From contig NEEC01000014.1 in NCBI GenBank assembly GCA_002189035.1, positions 1,242,501-1,306,500 on the forward strand: a stretch of 64,000 bases of DNA. Direction: 5' to 3'. Below are positions 50,733-61,193 of the stretch, piece after piece. This DNA is from Utricularia gibba. Lineage: Eukaryota > Streptophyta > Magnoliopsida > Lamiales > Lentibulariaceae. A program made the translations under genes and the position numbers. Position 1 is the first letter of the stretch. The number at the start of each line of letters is the position of its first letter. Under the pieces are notes generated by a model. The model searched no databases. It was given only the letters and a program-made list of their open reading frames with translations, and was not told the origin of the DNA.

Positions 50733-52237
50733 TTTTCTTCAGTAGAGAGAACGCCGACGCCTATCTAAAACACTTCCATTCTTTCAATAATATTATATAT
50801 AATTTTTATTTATATGTTTATGATTATATAGAAATGGCCGGTCGAACCCACGGCGGAGGGGTTGAACCGGTTCACTTCCTCCGGCGGGAAGAAGGCGGAG
50901 GTGCCGGCTAAGCCCATGCTTCCTCAACATTCCGATGCATCCTTTCATCAGGGGATTCTTAATGGAGGTAATCCCATGTAAAGAGATCCATGTTCTGTGA
51001 AGATCATCGAAATGCAGTCTGCATCAACCACCCAACAACTCAATTTACAGAAGCACCTCCTCGCCCCATAGTTTCCTATGCCTTCTGCAGACATGATGCC
51101 GACAGGGAGGCGGCCAGAGATGGCCTAAACAGCAACCGGTGCTGACATATCACCATCTGTGTGAAGGTCTCCATCATCCCCATTCAAGGTTAGATCTAAA
51201 TTCAAAGCACTAGCACTAGTAAACTCATTCACGGGCATAAGCTTTGCAAAGGGTTCTCCCATTGGTAAAAAGGGCAACAAGAATCCTTGCTGCAAGTACC
51301 TTTTCATCTGCAATGGATCCAGTTCTACTGTCTGCAACTGGGCTGTATATTCTCAAATATTCAGCAGAAAGAGTGTAATCACAGACATCAATCTCCATCT
51401 TAACGTAGCATGTTCAAAGCCTCATTCAGCACATTATGGTAATCAATAAACGAGGAAGCAGATATCTACGGTGTGTTTGGTTGACAACGAGAATTCAGAT
51501 GAACCCAGGTTGGTGAACGCACATTCCAAACTCTCATCAATGAAGCTCATTTCAAACCTAAAACGTAAAACTGCCCAAGGAAAGGTTGAAATGGAAGACA
51601 TCGCAACCGAAATGGGGAGAAAGATTCCGGAGGCAGTCGACGGAATTTTCCAGACACGGGTTCTGAGCGGCAAACCTGAAAACCCAAAATCCTCGCTCCA
51701 CGTTCCACAGTCCTCATCAGTCATCTCATTGTCGGCTCGTCCGATCGATGAAACCTAGTAAATCATTTTTTCTGTTGTTTAGTGGTAATGAATGAAAAAA
51801 AAAAGGAAGTTATCGTAGGTGGCTGACCAGACCGGCGTAATAAAGAATCCGTCACCTGTTCGCTGATCAACTCCCACCCAAAATACCGACTCCGCAGACG
51901 GCGACGCCACTTCAATTCCTCAACGGCCTCACTGATTGATGCGGACCCTATCTTCTTTATGACCCCAGATTTACTCTTAAGTACGGGGGAAGAACAAAAA
52001 CCAAATACTGTGCATTCAACCGTAGAGTTTTTGCGATTTCGAGTTTGATGTAAATCAGTAAAACTGTAAAAAAACATCAAATTTACTTGATGCATCGATT
52101 TTTGAGTCGGAAAAATACGGTAATGGCTACTGGCTGGGCTGGGCGCCTGGGTTCTGGTATGCATTTATTAATAGGCAAAGTGTGAGCTGCTAAAATTGTG
52201 CTGCGAAGTGGAGAAGGAAACTGGGTCTCCTTCACGA
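50733..52237. other. Interval between SDH2 and KCR1 with unresolved open frames
   Basis: 50733-50960 is the SDH2 leader and promoter. 51125-52164 holds several open frames on the minus strand, listed separately as a possible unresolved gene. 52165-52237 is the KCR1 leader. KCR1 and any gene read from 52164 leftward would share a very short divergent promoter. Confidence 0.4.
51125..51337 (-). CDS. Possible terminal exon of an unrecognised gene
   Basis: A minus-strand frame ends in a stop at 51125 and reads VELDPLQMKRYLQQGFLLPF, LPMGEPFAKLMPVNEF, then an acidic end. A plausible acceptor (ATACAG) precedes it near 51350. Residue composition is protein-like, but I recognise no family. Two upstream minus-strand frames (about 51443-51724 and 51763-52164, the latter with KKIGSASISEAVEELKWRRR) might be other exons of the same gene, though I could not join them with consistent splice phases. 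Given the deletion errors elsewhere in this sequence, a broken frame is possible here too. Confidence 0.3.
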   Translation of the reverse strand: MQTVELDPLQMKRYLQQGFLLPFLPMGEPFAKLMPVNEFTSASALNLDLTLNGDDGDLHTDGDMSAPVAV

Positions 52238-53391
52238 ATGGCGGAATGCGTCTTGGAGCAGCTGAAATCTTATCCCACATGGCTTCTCCTCCTCGCCATC
52301 CTTGGTTCCTTCTCCATCCTTAAGCATTCTCTCACTCTTCTCAAATGGATTTACATCACTTTCCTCCGCCCTGGGAAAAATCTCAAAAAATACGGATCTT
52401 GGGCGGTGGTCACCGGCCCTACAGATGGCATCGGAAAGGGCTTCGCCTTTCAGCTGGCGAAAAAGGGTCTCAATTTGGTTCTAGTCGGCGGAGCCCGGAA
52501 AAGCTAAAGGATGTTTCCGATTCGATTAAGTCCAAAAACGGATCGACCCAGATCAAGACCGTGGTGGTAGATTTTTCCGGCGATTTGGACGACGGCGTTT
52601 CGAGAATCAAGGAATCAATTGATGGGCTAGATGTTGGGGTTTTGATTAACAACGTCGGGATGTCGTATCCTTATGCCAGATTCCTGCATGAGGTGGACGA
52701 TAAGCTGCTCAACGATCTAATCAAGATTAACATTGAGGGCACAACCAAAGTTACGGCGGCGGTTTTACCTGGAATGGTGAACAGGAAAAAGGGGGCAATC
52801 GTGAATATCGGGTCTGGCGCAGCAACAATTCTCCCCTCAGATCCCCTTTATGCCGTCTACGCTGCAACCAAAGCGTGAGTAACATTGGGTCATCTTTTTA
52901 TCGTGCTCCGGTGCTTATCTCCAGGAAAAAAAAAAGTATTTCTTTGTTGCTAGCAATCAGATTCGGATTTGCTGTTGTGCTTCAGGTACTTGGATCAGTT
53001 CTCCAGATGCCTCTACGTTGAGTACAAGAAGAGTGGGATTGATGTGCAGTGCCAGGTTCCTTCTACAATAGAACTGAAGCTCTTGAAAGAGAGGGCTTTT
53101 GAGGTCTAACACTTGGTTGATTTGCACCATGTGCAGGTTCCATTATATGTTGCAACGAAGATGGCTTCGATCAGACGCTCCTCCTTGCTGGTTCCATCGC
53201 CCGATGGCTATGCGCGCGCAGCCCTGCGATGGATTGGATACGAGCCTCGCTGCACGCCTTACTGGCCGCATTCGATTGTGTGGGTGCTGTTCAATTCCCT
53301 GCCAGCATCAGCCGTCGATGCTTGGCGCCTGAGCTACAATCTGGCAATAAGGAAAAAGGGGCAACTCAAGGATGCCAGGAAGAAGGAATGA
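52238..53391 (+). CDS. KCR1: Very-long-chain 3-oxoacyl-CoA reductase, one apparent -1 frameshift
   Basis: Three exons (52238-52874, 52986-53055, 53137-53391) give about 320 residues once one base missing near 52489 is allowed for; Arabidopsis KCR1 has 318. A membrane anchor near residues 13-40 ([20 protein letters not shown]) precedes the short-chain dehydrogenase fold. That fold shows the cofactor motif [36 protein letters not shown], the catalytic Ser in [12 protein letters not shown], and the YxxxK pair in [30 protein letters not shown]-like and VPLYVATKM blocks and a lysine-rich ER-retrieval end (RKKE) follow. The enzyme reduces 3-oxoacyl-CoA in the ER fatty-acid elongase that supplies wax, sphingolipid and seed-oil precursors. 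The frame break lies between LVLVG and [10 protein letters not shown]. Confidence 0.94.
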
Positions 53392-53835
53392 AAATTCTCC
53401 ATTTCAGTGTGGCTGCTCTACTTTTCAAGTCTGTTTGCTACAGTTCATGTTAGATGATGGCTTCTTTACTTGGTTCTTGCTTTCTAAGGTGAAGAACTTG
53501 TTTGTTGTTCACCTGAAATATTCAGTTTAGAGACTTCTTGTTCGCAGAACACAGAGTTCCATTAATGAAAAAGAGTAAGCTTTGGAACTAAACACTACAA
53601 AAAACCCCTCAGAACAGATTAGAAAGATGATCGACATAACCAACAGACTGATGATGCCTTCATTTGTTTGCAGAAAAGAAATACACCAACTGACGTAAAG
53701 AACAGAATGTAAGCCCACAAAGCGACGGCCTTTGGTCACTTTCTGATACAAATTTACAACTGGTTACACCTCACACTGAACCTGCCGAGATATGAACTGA
53801 TCCTTGTCCTCCAAATCCAAAACGGGGCCAAATCA
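53392..53835. other. Convergent 3' flanks of KCR1 and the small conserved gene
   Basis: This interval holds the 3' UTRs of two converging genes. No further feature is seen. Confidence 0.5.
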
Positions 53836-54477
53836 TCAGGACTGATGAAGCAAACCTTCCAAATACATGTTGAGAAAGTACCTTCCGGTTGACAGTACAT
53901 CCAGTCTCTTCTCGCTCGGCTCGTACTTCCCTCTTCGTAGCTGATACCGGTGTGTTACTGCAGATATAGTATACGGTTGGCCTTCTATTGTCACGCTCTC
54001 CCCACATTGCAGGTTCTGTCAAGGCAATCCATCAGAAAGGTAACTAACAAGGTCCCAAGTATGATGACTATGCGGCCAATGGAATCCGATTACTCTACAG
54101 GTAGATAACCTCCAAAGAACGCATCTTTACATGAAAACATAAACACCCAAGACTTGCAAATCCAAATTAACAAAAACCTAGTTCAAATACCAAATATCGA
54201 TTTGTTCTGATTTATGCAGGGAAGAAAGTCGGATCTTACAGGGGGGAAGCATCGGGTGCCGAGGTTCTTGGGCGGTGGGGTGATCTCGATCACTTTGTAA
54301 GGGATTTGCTTTCTTTATCCCTTTTTCTGCACAGAATCGCTGGCGGAAACGGGGAGTGCTGCTGCAATCGGAATCAAAATCTCTTCAGCAAACCAGCAAG
54401 ATGAGAAGCTTCAGACTTCAAAATCTACCTTCCGCAACGCGGAAAACCCGCAGACTGATGTCGCCATTGCTCAATCC
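53836..54477 (-). CDS. Small conserved plant protein of unknown function, 5' part unresolved
   Basis: The last exon (53836-54015) encodes NLQCGESVTIEGQPYTISAV, THRYQLRRGKYEPSEKRLDV, LSTGRYFLNMYLEGLLHQS. It joins in phase to an exon ending at 54240 that reads QIPYKVIEITPPPKNLGTRC, FPP. The strong regularity suggests a conserved protein, and I recall similar short plant proteins of unknown function, probably plastid-targeted. The 5' end is unclear. An ATG at 54477 (MATSVCGFSALRK) with a good donor at 54429 is a likely first exon. However, the frame before KQIPYK contains a TAA at 54315-54317, and the phase of the candidate acceptor near 54361 does not match. Either a base is missing here too, a weak acceptor right before CAAATC is used, or the gene is damaged. 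Confidence 0.6.
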
Positions 54478-54689
54478 GTTGTTGCACGACGCCGGATTCC
54501 TGGCCCCCGGATCACCGGATATTTTTTCTCGTTCGCCCGTTGCCATCCACAAGTTTGAATATATATAATTCGTACAAGAGAAAAATGCTCAAAAAAAACA
54601 ATTTTTCTGTGCCAACATTTTCAGGAAAGAAACAGACAAAAAGAAGCACACAAACTTGAAGACAGTCAAGTTGCAATTGTTGCATTTTC
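54478..54689. other. Short gap between the small conserved gene and RH47 3' end
   Basis: The gap holds the likely promoter of the small gene and the 3' UTR of RH47, on the same strand. Confidence 0.45.
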
Positions 54690-56315
54690 TTAATCTTTCA
54701 CTAGAACCAACTTTCCCTCCACAAACTCGCAACATTGGACGGCTACCCCAAGCTGTTTCTGCATCTTCTTCACTACAAAAACTTCTGGTTCTTCGCATAT
54801 GGTGAGAACTGTACCCTTGCGGCCAAGGCGTCCTGTGCGGCCGGCTCGGTGGGCGTAGTGAGTTGAATCAGTAGGAAGCTCGAGGTTAACCACAAGATCA
54901 CATTCTGCAATATCCAGCCCTCTGGCAGAAAGTTCATTGGTCACTAACACCCTTATATCGCCATTCCTGAACTTCTTCAGGATGGTCGACCTTGCGAGCT
55001 TGTTAAGATCGCCATGCAGCTCTGCAGCATTCAGTCCACGAGCTTCCAACTTGAAGACAGCATCTTTTAACTGTCTGTTGTGGTTCATGAATGCTATTAC
55101 ACACTTTGCATCAAGCGCATGTATGCATCTTCTAAGTGTGTCCACCTTGTGCTGTATTCTTGTCAAGGTGTAGTAGTGTGTGATAGAAGGCGGTAGGCTC
55201 TGAACTGGAGGATTCTGCGTCCCCATGTTTGCAGCGACATCAGAGCTGGTTGATGTTTCTGGCTGGTTCACCGGAGAGGGAACCCGGATGGAGTCAAGTG
55301 GAGTAATGTTGTTCGCTTGAATGAGAAGAGGATCACGACCCCAACTTCTTGCAGCTCGCATCACGGAAAATGGAACTGTTGCAGAAACCATTATCATCTG
55401 ACGCTGAGCTCGATTAGCCTGAGCACCATTGACCAGACCACCTGCACTAGATCTTCGACCAACATGCTCCAGTATACGATGCATATCCTCCCTAAAATTG
55501 AAAGCCAAAAGTTCATCCACCTCATCCAGCACAAGAAACTGACATCCATGTGTGTGAAGCTTCCCAGCTCTGTTAATCTCTGCAATCCGTCCAGGAGTTC
55601 CAACAACAATAACAGGCTTATTCTTCTTGATTGCATCTTCCTGCCTCGACTTGTTTGCACCTCCAACAAGTTGTTGCACCATTCTCTTATGTGTAGGTCC
55701 AAGTAGCTTCTCAACTTCCCTTACAATCTGCATCCCAAGCTCTCTAGACGGTGCTACTACCACAGCTTGTATATCCGTTTTGACACTAGCTTCATTATTC
55801 CCCTTAAAAGGACCAATCTTGGAGAGTATGGGGAGTAGGTAAGCCAGTGTTTTCCCAGAACCTGTATACGACTGAATAACAACATCATGATCCTTGAGGA
55901 CCACGGGAATGGCAGCAGCCTGAACATCAGTTGGAGTATTAAAACCTTCGGACTCCAACCTCTCAACCAACAATGGAGGAATATTAAGCTCAGAAAAAGA
56001 TTTCGCAGCAAATGGTGCTAATCCCAGTGCATCAACTTTGTCCTCACCTATTACTTTGGCTTCCCTTCTTCTCGTTTCCCCAGTTGACGAAATCCTCGGT
56101 TTCAACTTGCATTTTTCAACGCCACGAATAAGCTGGACGTCAGCCTCCGTGCCAAGACTTGCAAGAGAAAGCGGACCATTCTGATAGCACACCTTACGGA
56201 AGAACCGCGTTCTGCTGCAATGTGGAGCTAGAAGCGAAACTCCATAGCGTTTCCCCAACGATACACTACAACGAAGAAAGCACCTGCTTGAAGCCAAATT
56301 AGACATAGCATCCAA
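54690..56315 (-). CDS. RH47: DEAD-box RNA helicase RH47-like, organellar
   Basis: A single exon encodes 541 residues from the ATG at 56315. A ~100-residue basic leader, likely an organelle-targeting peptide, precedes the helicase core. Motifs in order: Q-motif region SFSELNIPPLLVERLESEGF, I YTGSGKT, Ia PSRELG, Ib TPGRI, II DEVD (VLDEVDELLAFNFREDMH), III SAT, IV IAFMNHNRQL, V LSARGLDI, VI HRAGRTGRLG. Motif II reads DEVD rather than DEAD, as I recall for this clade. Arabidopsis RH47 (ISE1) is mitochondrial and its loss alters plasmodesmata and embryo development. The intronless structure and the DEVDELL-NFRED block support this assignment over plastid RH58 and RH39. Confidence 0.88.
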   Translation of the reverse strand: MDAMSNLASSRCFLRCSVSLGKRYGVSLLAPHCSRTRFFRKVCYQNGPLSLASLGTEADVQLIRGVEKCKLKPRISSTGETRRREAKVIGEDKVDALGLAPFAAKSFSELNIPPLLVERLESEGFNTPTDVQAAAIPVVLKDHDVVIQSYTGSGKTLAYLLPILSKIGPFKGNNEASVKTDIQAVVVAPSRELGMQIVREVEKLLGPTHKRMVQQLVGGANKSRQEDAIKKNKPVIVVGTPGRIAEINRAGKLHTHGCQFLVLDEVDELLAFNFREDMHRILEHVGRRSSAGGLVNGAQANRAQRQMIMVSATVPFSVMRAARSWGRDPLLIQANNITPLDSIRVPSPVNQPETSTSSDVAANMGTQNPPVQSLPPSITHYYTLTRIQHKVDTLRRCIHALDAKCVIAFMNHNRQLKDAVFKLEARGLNAAELHGDLNKLARSTILKKFRNGDIRVLVTNELSARGLDIAECDLVVNLELPTDSTHYAHRAGRTGRLGRKGTVLTICEEPEVFVVKKMQKQLGVAVQCCEFVEGKLVLVKD

Positions 56316-59254
56316 TTCCTCCTAACTGGGCTCTTAATCTCCGCACTGGCGATATGTTTCTACACGGTCGGCCTTCTATCTGCTCCCCACACTCCGTCAA
56401 CACAATCCACTCACACCGAGTAACATGATACGAACACTGAAATAGGGATACTACTCCAGTATAATGCAGATAACAGCATCACACTACGACCTTGCAGCCA
56501 ACAGAAAAGAAGATAACTTCCAAGGAAAACACCTTTACACGAAAACCCAACCGCTATAGATTTTCAAAGACGGAGTAAAGCGATTAGGGCAACGGAATCG
56601 AATCTTACCGGAGGAAGCAGAGAGTCCCTGGGTTCTTCGGCGGAGTCATATAATATCCATGAATTTTTTCCTTTTCACTTATAATCACCATTTTTTTAAA
56701 CAAAATAATTAAAAATACAACGTCATTATATAAACATTTTCAAACGCAAATTCAACAAATTAGGTAATTTTTAAAATATTTTTTGAAAATAGATCTATAT
56801 AGATTTAATACAAAAATATTTAAAAAGCCCATTAAATGAGCCGTAGGCCATCTTTATCAATTAACAAACTGGTTGTTCTCCTCAGCGTCATGGGGTCTCT
56901 GCAGAGGAACTACATTTACAGCTGCAACTTATTCCTCAGAAAGGAAGCCGAACTACGCTTCCCGAGTGGCAAGCAATACCTTCCTAGAATCCTCGACCGT
57001 CTGAGAAGGGATCCTATCACTCCTCACTGCCTGATCTTGAAGAAAAACCAGGGGCAGTGAAGAGGGTGCTTTCTGCTGCAGAAGTCTCTTGTGGGGGCAT
57101 CTTCGTGCCTCTAGAGGAGACATTGGATTGCGTCTTCTGGCACTGGGATGAGCCCCTGGTTCGGAGCGTCGGCTATTTTGGGAACATTGGTGATGTGCAG
57201 GTAGGGGACGAGGATGGAAGGAGGTACGGTGGGTGGTTTTGGATGAGTAGGGAGGGGGAGCATGGGTTCTGTCGTGCTTGCAGATGATGTCAAGGCTGGT
57301 GACTGCATCGGGCTTCGTTGGAATCCTGCATGCAAAAGCTTTAGTTAAGAGTCTTTTCTGTCGAACAAAAGTAGTTGCAGAAAGAAGGATGAAGTATCAC
57401 CATTTTTGTTTACAACTATAAAGGCATCACAGATCCTTAATCCAAAATCTAACACAACTCCAACCGTCATATCGTGTCTTTGTTCATCCGCACCATTATC
57501 TGACTTTGTTATGCTTCCACTATCTGAGCAACAACAGACATCCATATTAGCACAGTTCACGTAAACCAAAGAACATCACACGAACTCCACCAAATTGGGA
57601 GAAACAGAGGTAGCTTCAGATTATAACACATAAAAGGTTTTAGTCGAGGGATCGATGTTGACATTCAAATGTGTGTTATCCCCTACTCAAGTAAAATGAG
57701 AGCAAGCACATCGGGTAGGAAGCACTCTGCCATCAGAAGGGAGGGATATGTAGACAGATAATTTATCTCACTGTTCCATGCATTACAGGGAACTCAAAGC
57801 CCTTGCGCAGTTTCCCAAACATCATATGGCAGACAACAACATCAAGCAGGACATCCATAACAAAACTCAAAGGACATAAGTAACACGAATCCTGCCAAAC
57901 ACCCTCAAGATGCATCGAAGTTGGAAATCATATAAGAAAATGCTTCTTCTTTCACAACAAATCATTAAAAAGCAAAACATTGTAATTTATAGTAACAAAT
58001 ATAAAGCGCTTGAAATCAGAACCACCACATAAAGACGGCTTCTTTACATTCCACATAAGTGTCAAATAAAATGGTTCGGTGTCAACGCAGGGCAGCAGTC
58101 TAAAAGTGGTACAACCTTCAAGCTAACAGTTAAATCTTGGCGCAAGCAGTTTACTACAAGGTTCCAGAGTCAACCATTTACTCAAAGGAATCACGCCCAA
58201 GACAACAACGCACGTACTACAGCTTCATTATCACGCATAGATCAGAGCTGAAACGGCCTTTATCGACCCCGTGGGACTCCAACCCACACAGGGATTTGAT
58301 ATTTGAGGAACTACCATTTGCAGTCACCCAACTCAACGGATTGAAAATCCAGTTTCAAGACATCCACTAAACTGAGAAACTGTAATAGGACACGGCATTT
58401 TGTTTGAATGAAAACGATTCCCAAACGCATAAATCCGTCACTCCCCCTCCACAATTAGTACATTAAACCGAGAATCGGCATCGGGAAATGAAACCCCTCA
58501 TCGTCGCCGGCTCCACAATTTCCAGAAATGATGCAAAACTACCAGAAACAAACTAAACGCGCATAGGGCTCCTTTTACAGTATTGACGGCGTCGGAATCT
58601 TTAGGGCACCCGGCCCAAACCGGCACTCAGCCCATTTACAATTATTAAACATTCCATTTTTTTAATATACATAAACAATATATTATTTTACGAAATTAAA
58701 TCACACACAACACTACCTTACTCTAAAACCCAATGCAGACTTTTAATTTCATATAAATGAAATTAAACCAAGCCCTTATTAATTTTTAACAACACAACTT
58801 GAACTCCTGCTTAAGTCAAAATCTTTCGATTCGAGTACCCAACCCTAATTCCGACCCTCCAACAACCCCTTAAGTCAAAATCTTAAGGATATGTGGTACA
58901 TTGTCTTGGAAAAAAATCAATTTTGAAGTGATTCAAATTCGACCTCAAAGTCTTTTTATAAAAATTATTGAATTGAATTCGATAAATCATGGGTATGAGT
59001 TGAATCCATAGTACGTACTCAATGATTGTGATGCATCTAGTTTAGGGTTGGATTGGGAGACGTAAAGCATGCTTAGGACACCGTGGGCTTGTTATATGCA
59101 GAAAGTGATTAGTGGATGACGTGCGGCCCTAATTAAGGTGCTTAACAGACATAAGATGGGGATTAGGAAGTGGTTAGGTCAAAAGCACATCTTTTTTGAC
59201 GTGAAAATTAATGATTTAACACAAGTGATTCCTTATTTGTATTACGGGGTTAGG

Positions 59255-59263
59255 TCTATAAAG
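59255..59263 (+). promoter_or_regulatory. TATA box of the MYB gene
   Basis: TCTATAAAG lies about 108 bases upstream of the MYB ATG at 59367. A pyrimidine-rich leader with a CT/TCTC microsatellite follows (about 59307-59346), a common arrangement in plant promoters. Confidence 0.6.
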
Positions 59264-59306
59264 AGTTCCCACACTCTGCATTATCTTCTTCTTCTTCATC
59301 CCACCT

Positions 59307-59346
59307 TTTTCCCCCTTTCTCTCTCCCTCTCTGTCTCTCTCTCTGT
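59307..59346. repeat. CT-rich microsatellite in the MYB leader
   Basis: An imperfect (CT)n / TCTC tract lies directly in the presumed 5' UTR between the TATA box and the start codon. Confidence 0.7.
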
Positions 59347-59366
59347 AGCTAGGATTCTTGGTGGCC

Positions 59367-61193
59367 ATGGAAAGCAAATCGACAAACAAATCTGGGGACG
59401 TGGAGGTGCGGAAGGGGCCGTGGACGATGGAGGAAGATATGATTCTGATGAACTACATCGCGCACCATGGGGAGGGAGTTTGGAACAACCTCGCTCGAGC
59501 AGCAGGTAACTTTGTTCTTCCTGTGTCGTGATCTGTGTTTTTGTTTTCTTGTGTGTGGAAAACCCTAATCTAAGAAAACCCTAGTGGATGGACTTGAAAG
59601 AAAAACCCTAAACGCAGAGGTGTAAGTGTTTGGTAGGGCTTAAGCGCACCGGGAAGAGCTGCAGATTGCGATGGCTGAACTACCTCCGGCCGGATGTTCG
59701 CCGGGGAAACATCACGCCGGAGGAGCAGCATTTGATCATGGAGCTCCATGCCAAGTGGGGAAACAGGTAACACTTATTACAGTTTTTTGCTCGAATATGG
59801 TTCGAAATGAGACGTACATGCGTAATACCAACCCTTCACAAAAAGGGACAAGCTCCAAGAATAGCAAGATAGCAGTAAAGCAAGAAAAAAACCATCATAT
59901 GCACAACACATGAATATTAACATTAGCCTACCTCTTGCTGTCTCCCCCAAAATAACCTGGTTTTCATCTTCCCTGTAAAACAGTAAATTCTCGCTCTGTA
60001 ACTCACCCTAAAGCTCTGATCTTTTGGTCTGAGCAAGAAGGGCGGTTTCGGAATACACAAAAAGTCAAGGGTATCACTAGGAAAATGGAGGAGTATCCAA
60101 AGAAATGGGGTTGAGGGGATAGAGTTTTTCTATATCGGGAAGAACCCCTTTGCAAAGAGTCACATGCACAACTCTTCTTTAACTCGAAACAGAAGCCTCC
60201 AGTTGCCTCTTTGGTATTATGAACAAGACGTCTGCCTTACTACTTGTCTCTTCGTCTTTCGTAATCACCTACTTAACCTTAATTAATCACTAATAGGATC
60301 ACAAACATCTTCACCAAAAAGAAAAAAGAGAAACAAGTACCTTTTCCATTTCCCCTCAGATAAAAGAAACCCCAAGTCTGCAGTTTTCTTTCCCCATATA
60401 CAGACACCAGTAAGTACCTGGAAACAGAGTGATTTCCATGGGCAGCTTCGAAAACACTGCACTAATAGCCTTTACCATGAGTCTTAGATGGAAAAAGGGG
60501 CAGGATTAACCTGAGTTGGAAACCGTACTAAACCTGCAAAACCAGCAAAGGATGTGGGAAACTCAATTTTTTTTTTCAGAGAAAGTGGGAAACTGAAAAC
60601 TGGGCATCGGAGAATCGAACTTTGTTGCAGAGAAAAGGAGTAGGGGATTAGATTTTGGAGAACCTGAGTTCCGTATGTGTGTGTTATATATGTGTGTGCA
60701 GATGCCATCGCTGTGGATTTCCAGCCACACCACGTGGTGCTTTCATCCACATTGAAAACGTGCTGAAATGACTTCAATGCAAATACTTTTTCATTTATTT
60801 GTTAGATATAGAGCCCCTGCCTATTATAAATTCCCACCCAGTTGCACTGTGAAGCTGTTGTTCTTGAATTTCTTCGCAAGGTGGTCGAAGATCGCGAAGC
60901 ACCTCCCGGGGAGAACCGACAACGAGATAAAGAACTTCTGGAGGACCCGCATCCAGAAGCACATGAAGCAGGCGGAGCTCACCGGTGCCGCTCTGAATAA
61001 CCAGGCCAGCACCAGCACCCTCTCCGGCGGCGCCCCCGCCGAACTCCCCATCCTGGAGACGTACTCCCCGACGTCCTACACCGGGAGCGTCGGGGCGGCG
61101 TTCCCGGAGGGCCAGTTCCCCATCGACTCCTCGGAGGAGCAGCTCTGGAGCATGGACGATTTCTGGTCCATGAACCTCCTCAACGGGGACTGA
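59367..61193 (+). CDS. R2R3-MYB transcription factor, subgroup 19 (MYB21/24/57-like)
   Basis: Three exons (59367-59505, 59637-59766, 60881-61193) encode 193 residues. R2 begins [20 protein letters not shown] and ends [21 protein letters not shown]3 begins [20 protein letters not shown] and continues [32 protein letters not shown]. The intron positions are the canonical ones for R2R3 genes; the second intron is long (1,114 bp). The C-terminus [16 protein letters not shown] is the subgroup-19 activation motif. In Arabidopsis, MYB21, MYB24 and MYB57 are jasmonate-responsive factors that drive stamen filament growth, petal growth and floral volatile or flavonol output, and are held by JAZ proteins. 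The short leader with TATA box fits a tissue-regulated gene. Orthology to one of the three is not resolved. Confidence 0.94.

Larger units (their letters stand above)
56316..59366. other. Long spacer between RH47 and the MYB gene
   Basis: 56316-56640 is the RH47 leader and promoter. 56690-56830 is AT-rich. 56836-57560 holds short frames on both strands, including a Pro-rich minus frame (PLPTHPKPPTVPPSILVP) and a plus frame with LDCVFWHWDEPLVRSVGYFG. None is recognisable or long enough to call. 57600-58620 is moderately GC sequence without a usable frame and may be non-coding transcript or decayed gene. 58640-59250 is AT-rich and is the distal MYB promoter. Confidence 0.45.

Noticed and set aside
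57057-57569. Short frames on both strands between RH47 and MYB
   Set aside because: Under 80 codons each, mutually antisense, with no recognised domain or splice partners.
58255-58300. Stem-like GTGGGACTCCAACCCACA resembling part of a tRNA or snoRNA
   Set aside because: The loop does not have the GTTCGA consensus and no other tRNA arms are present.
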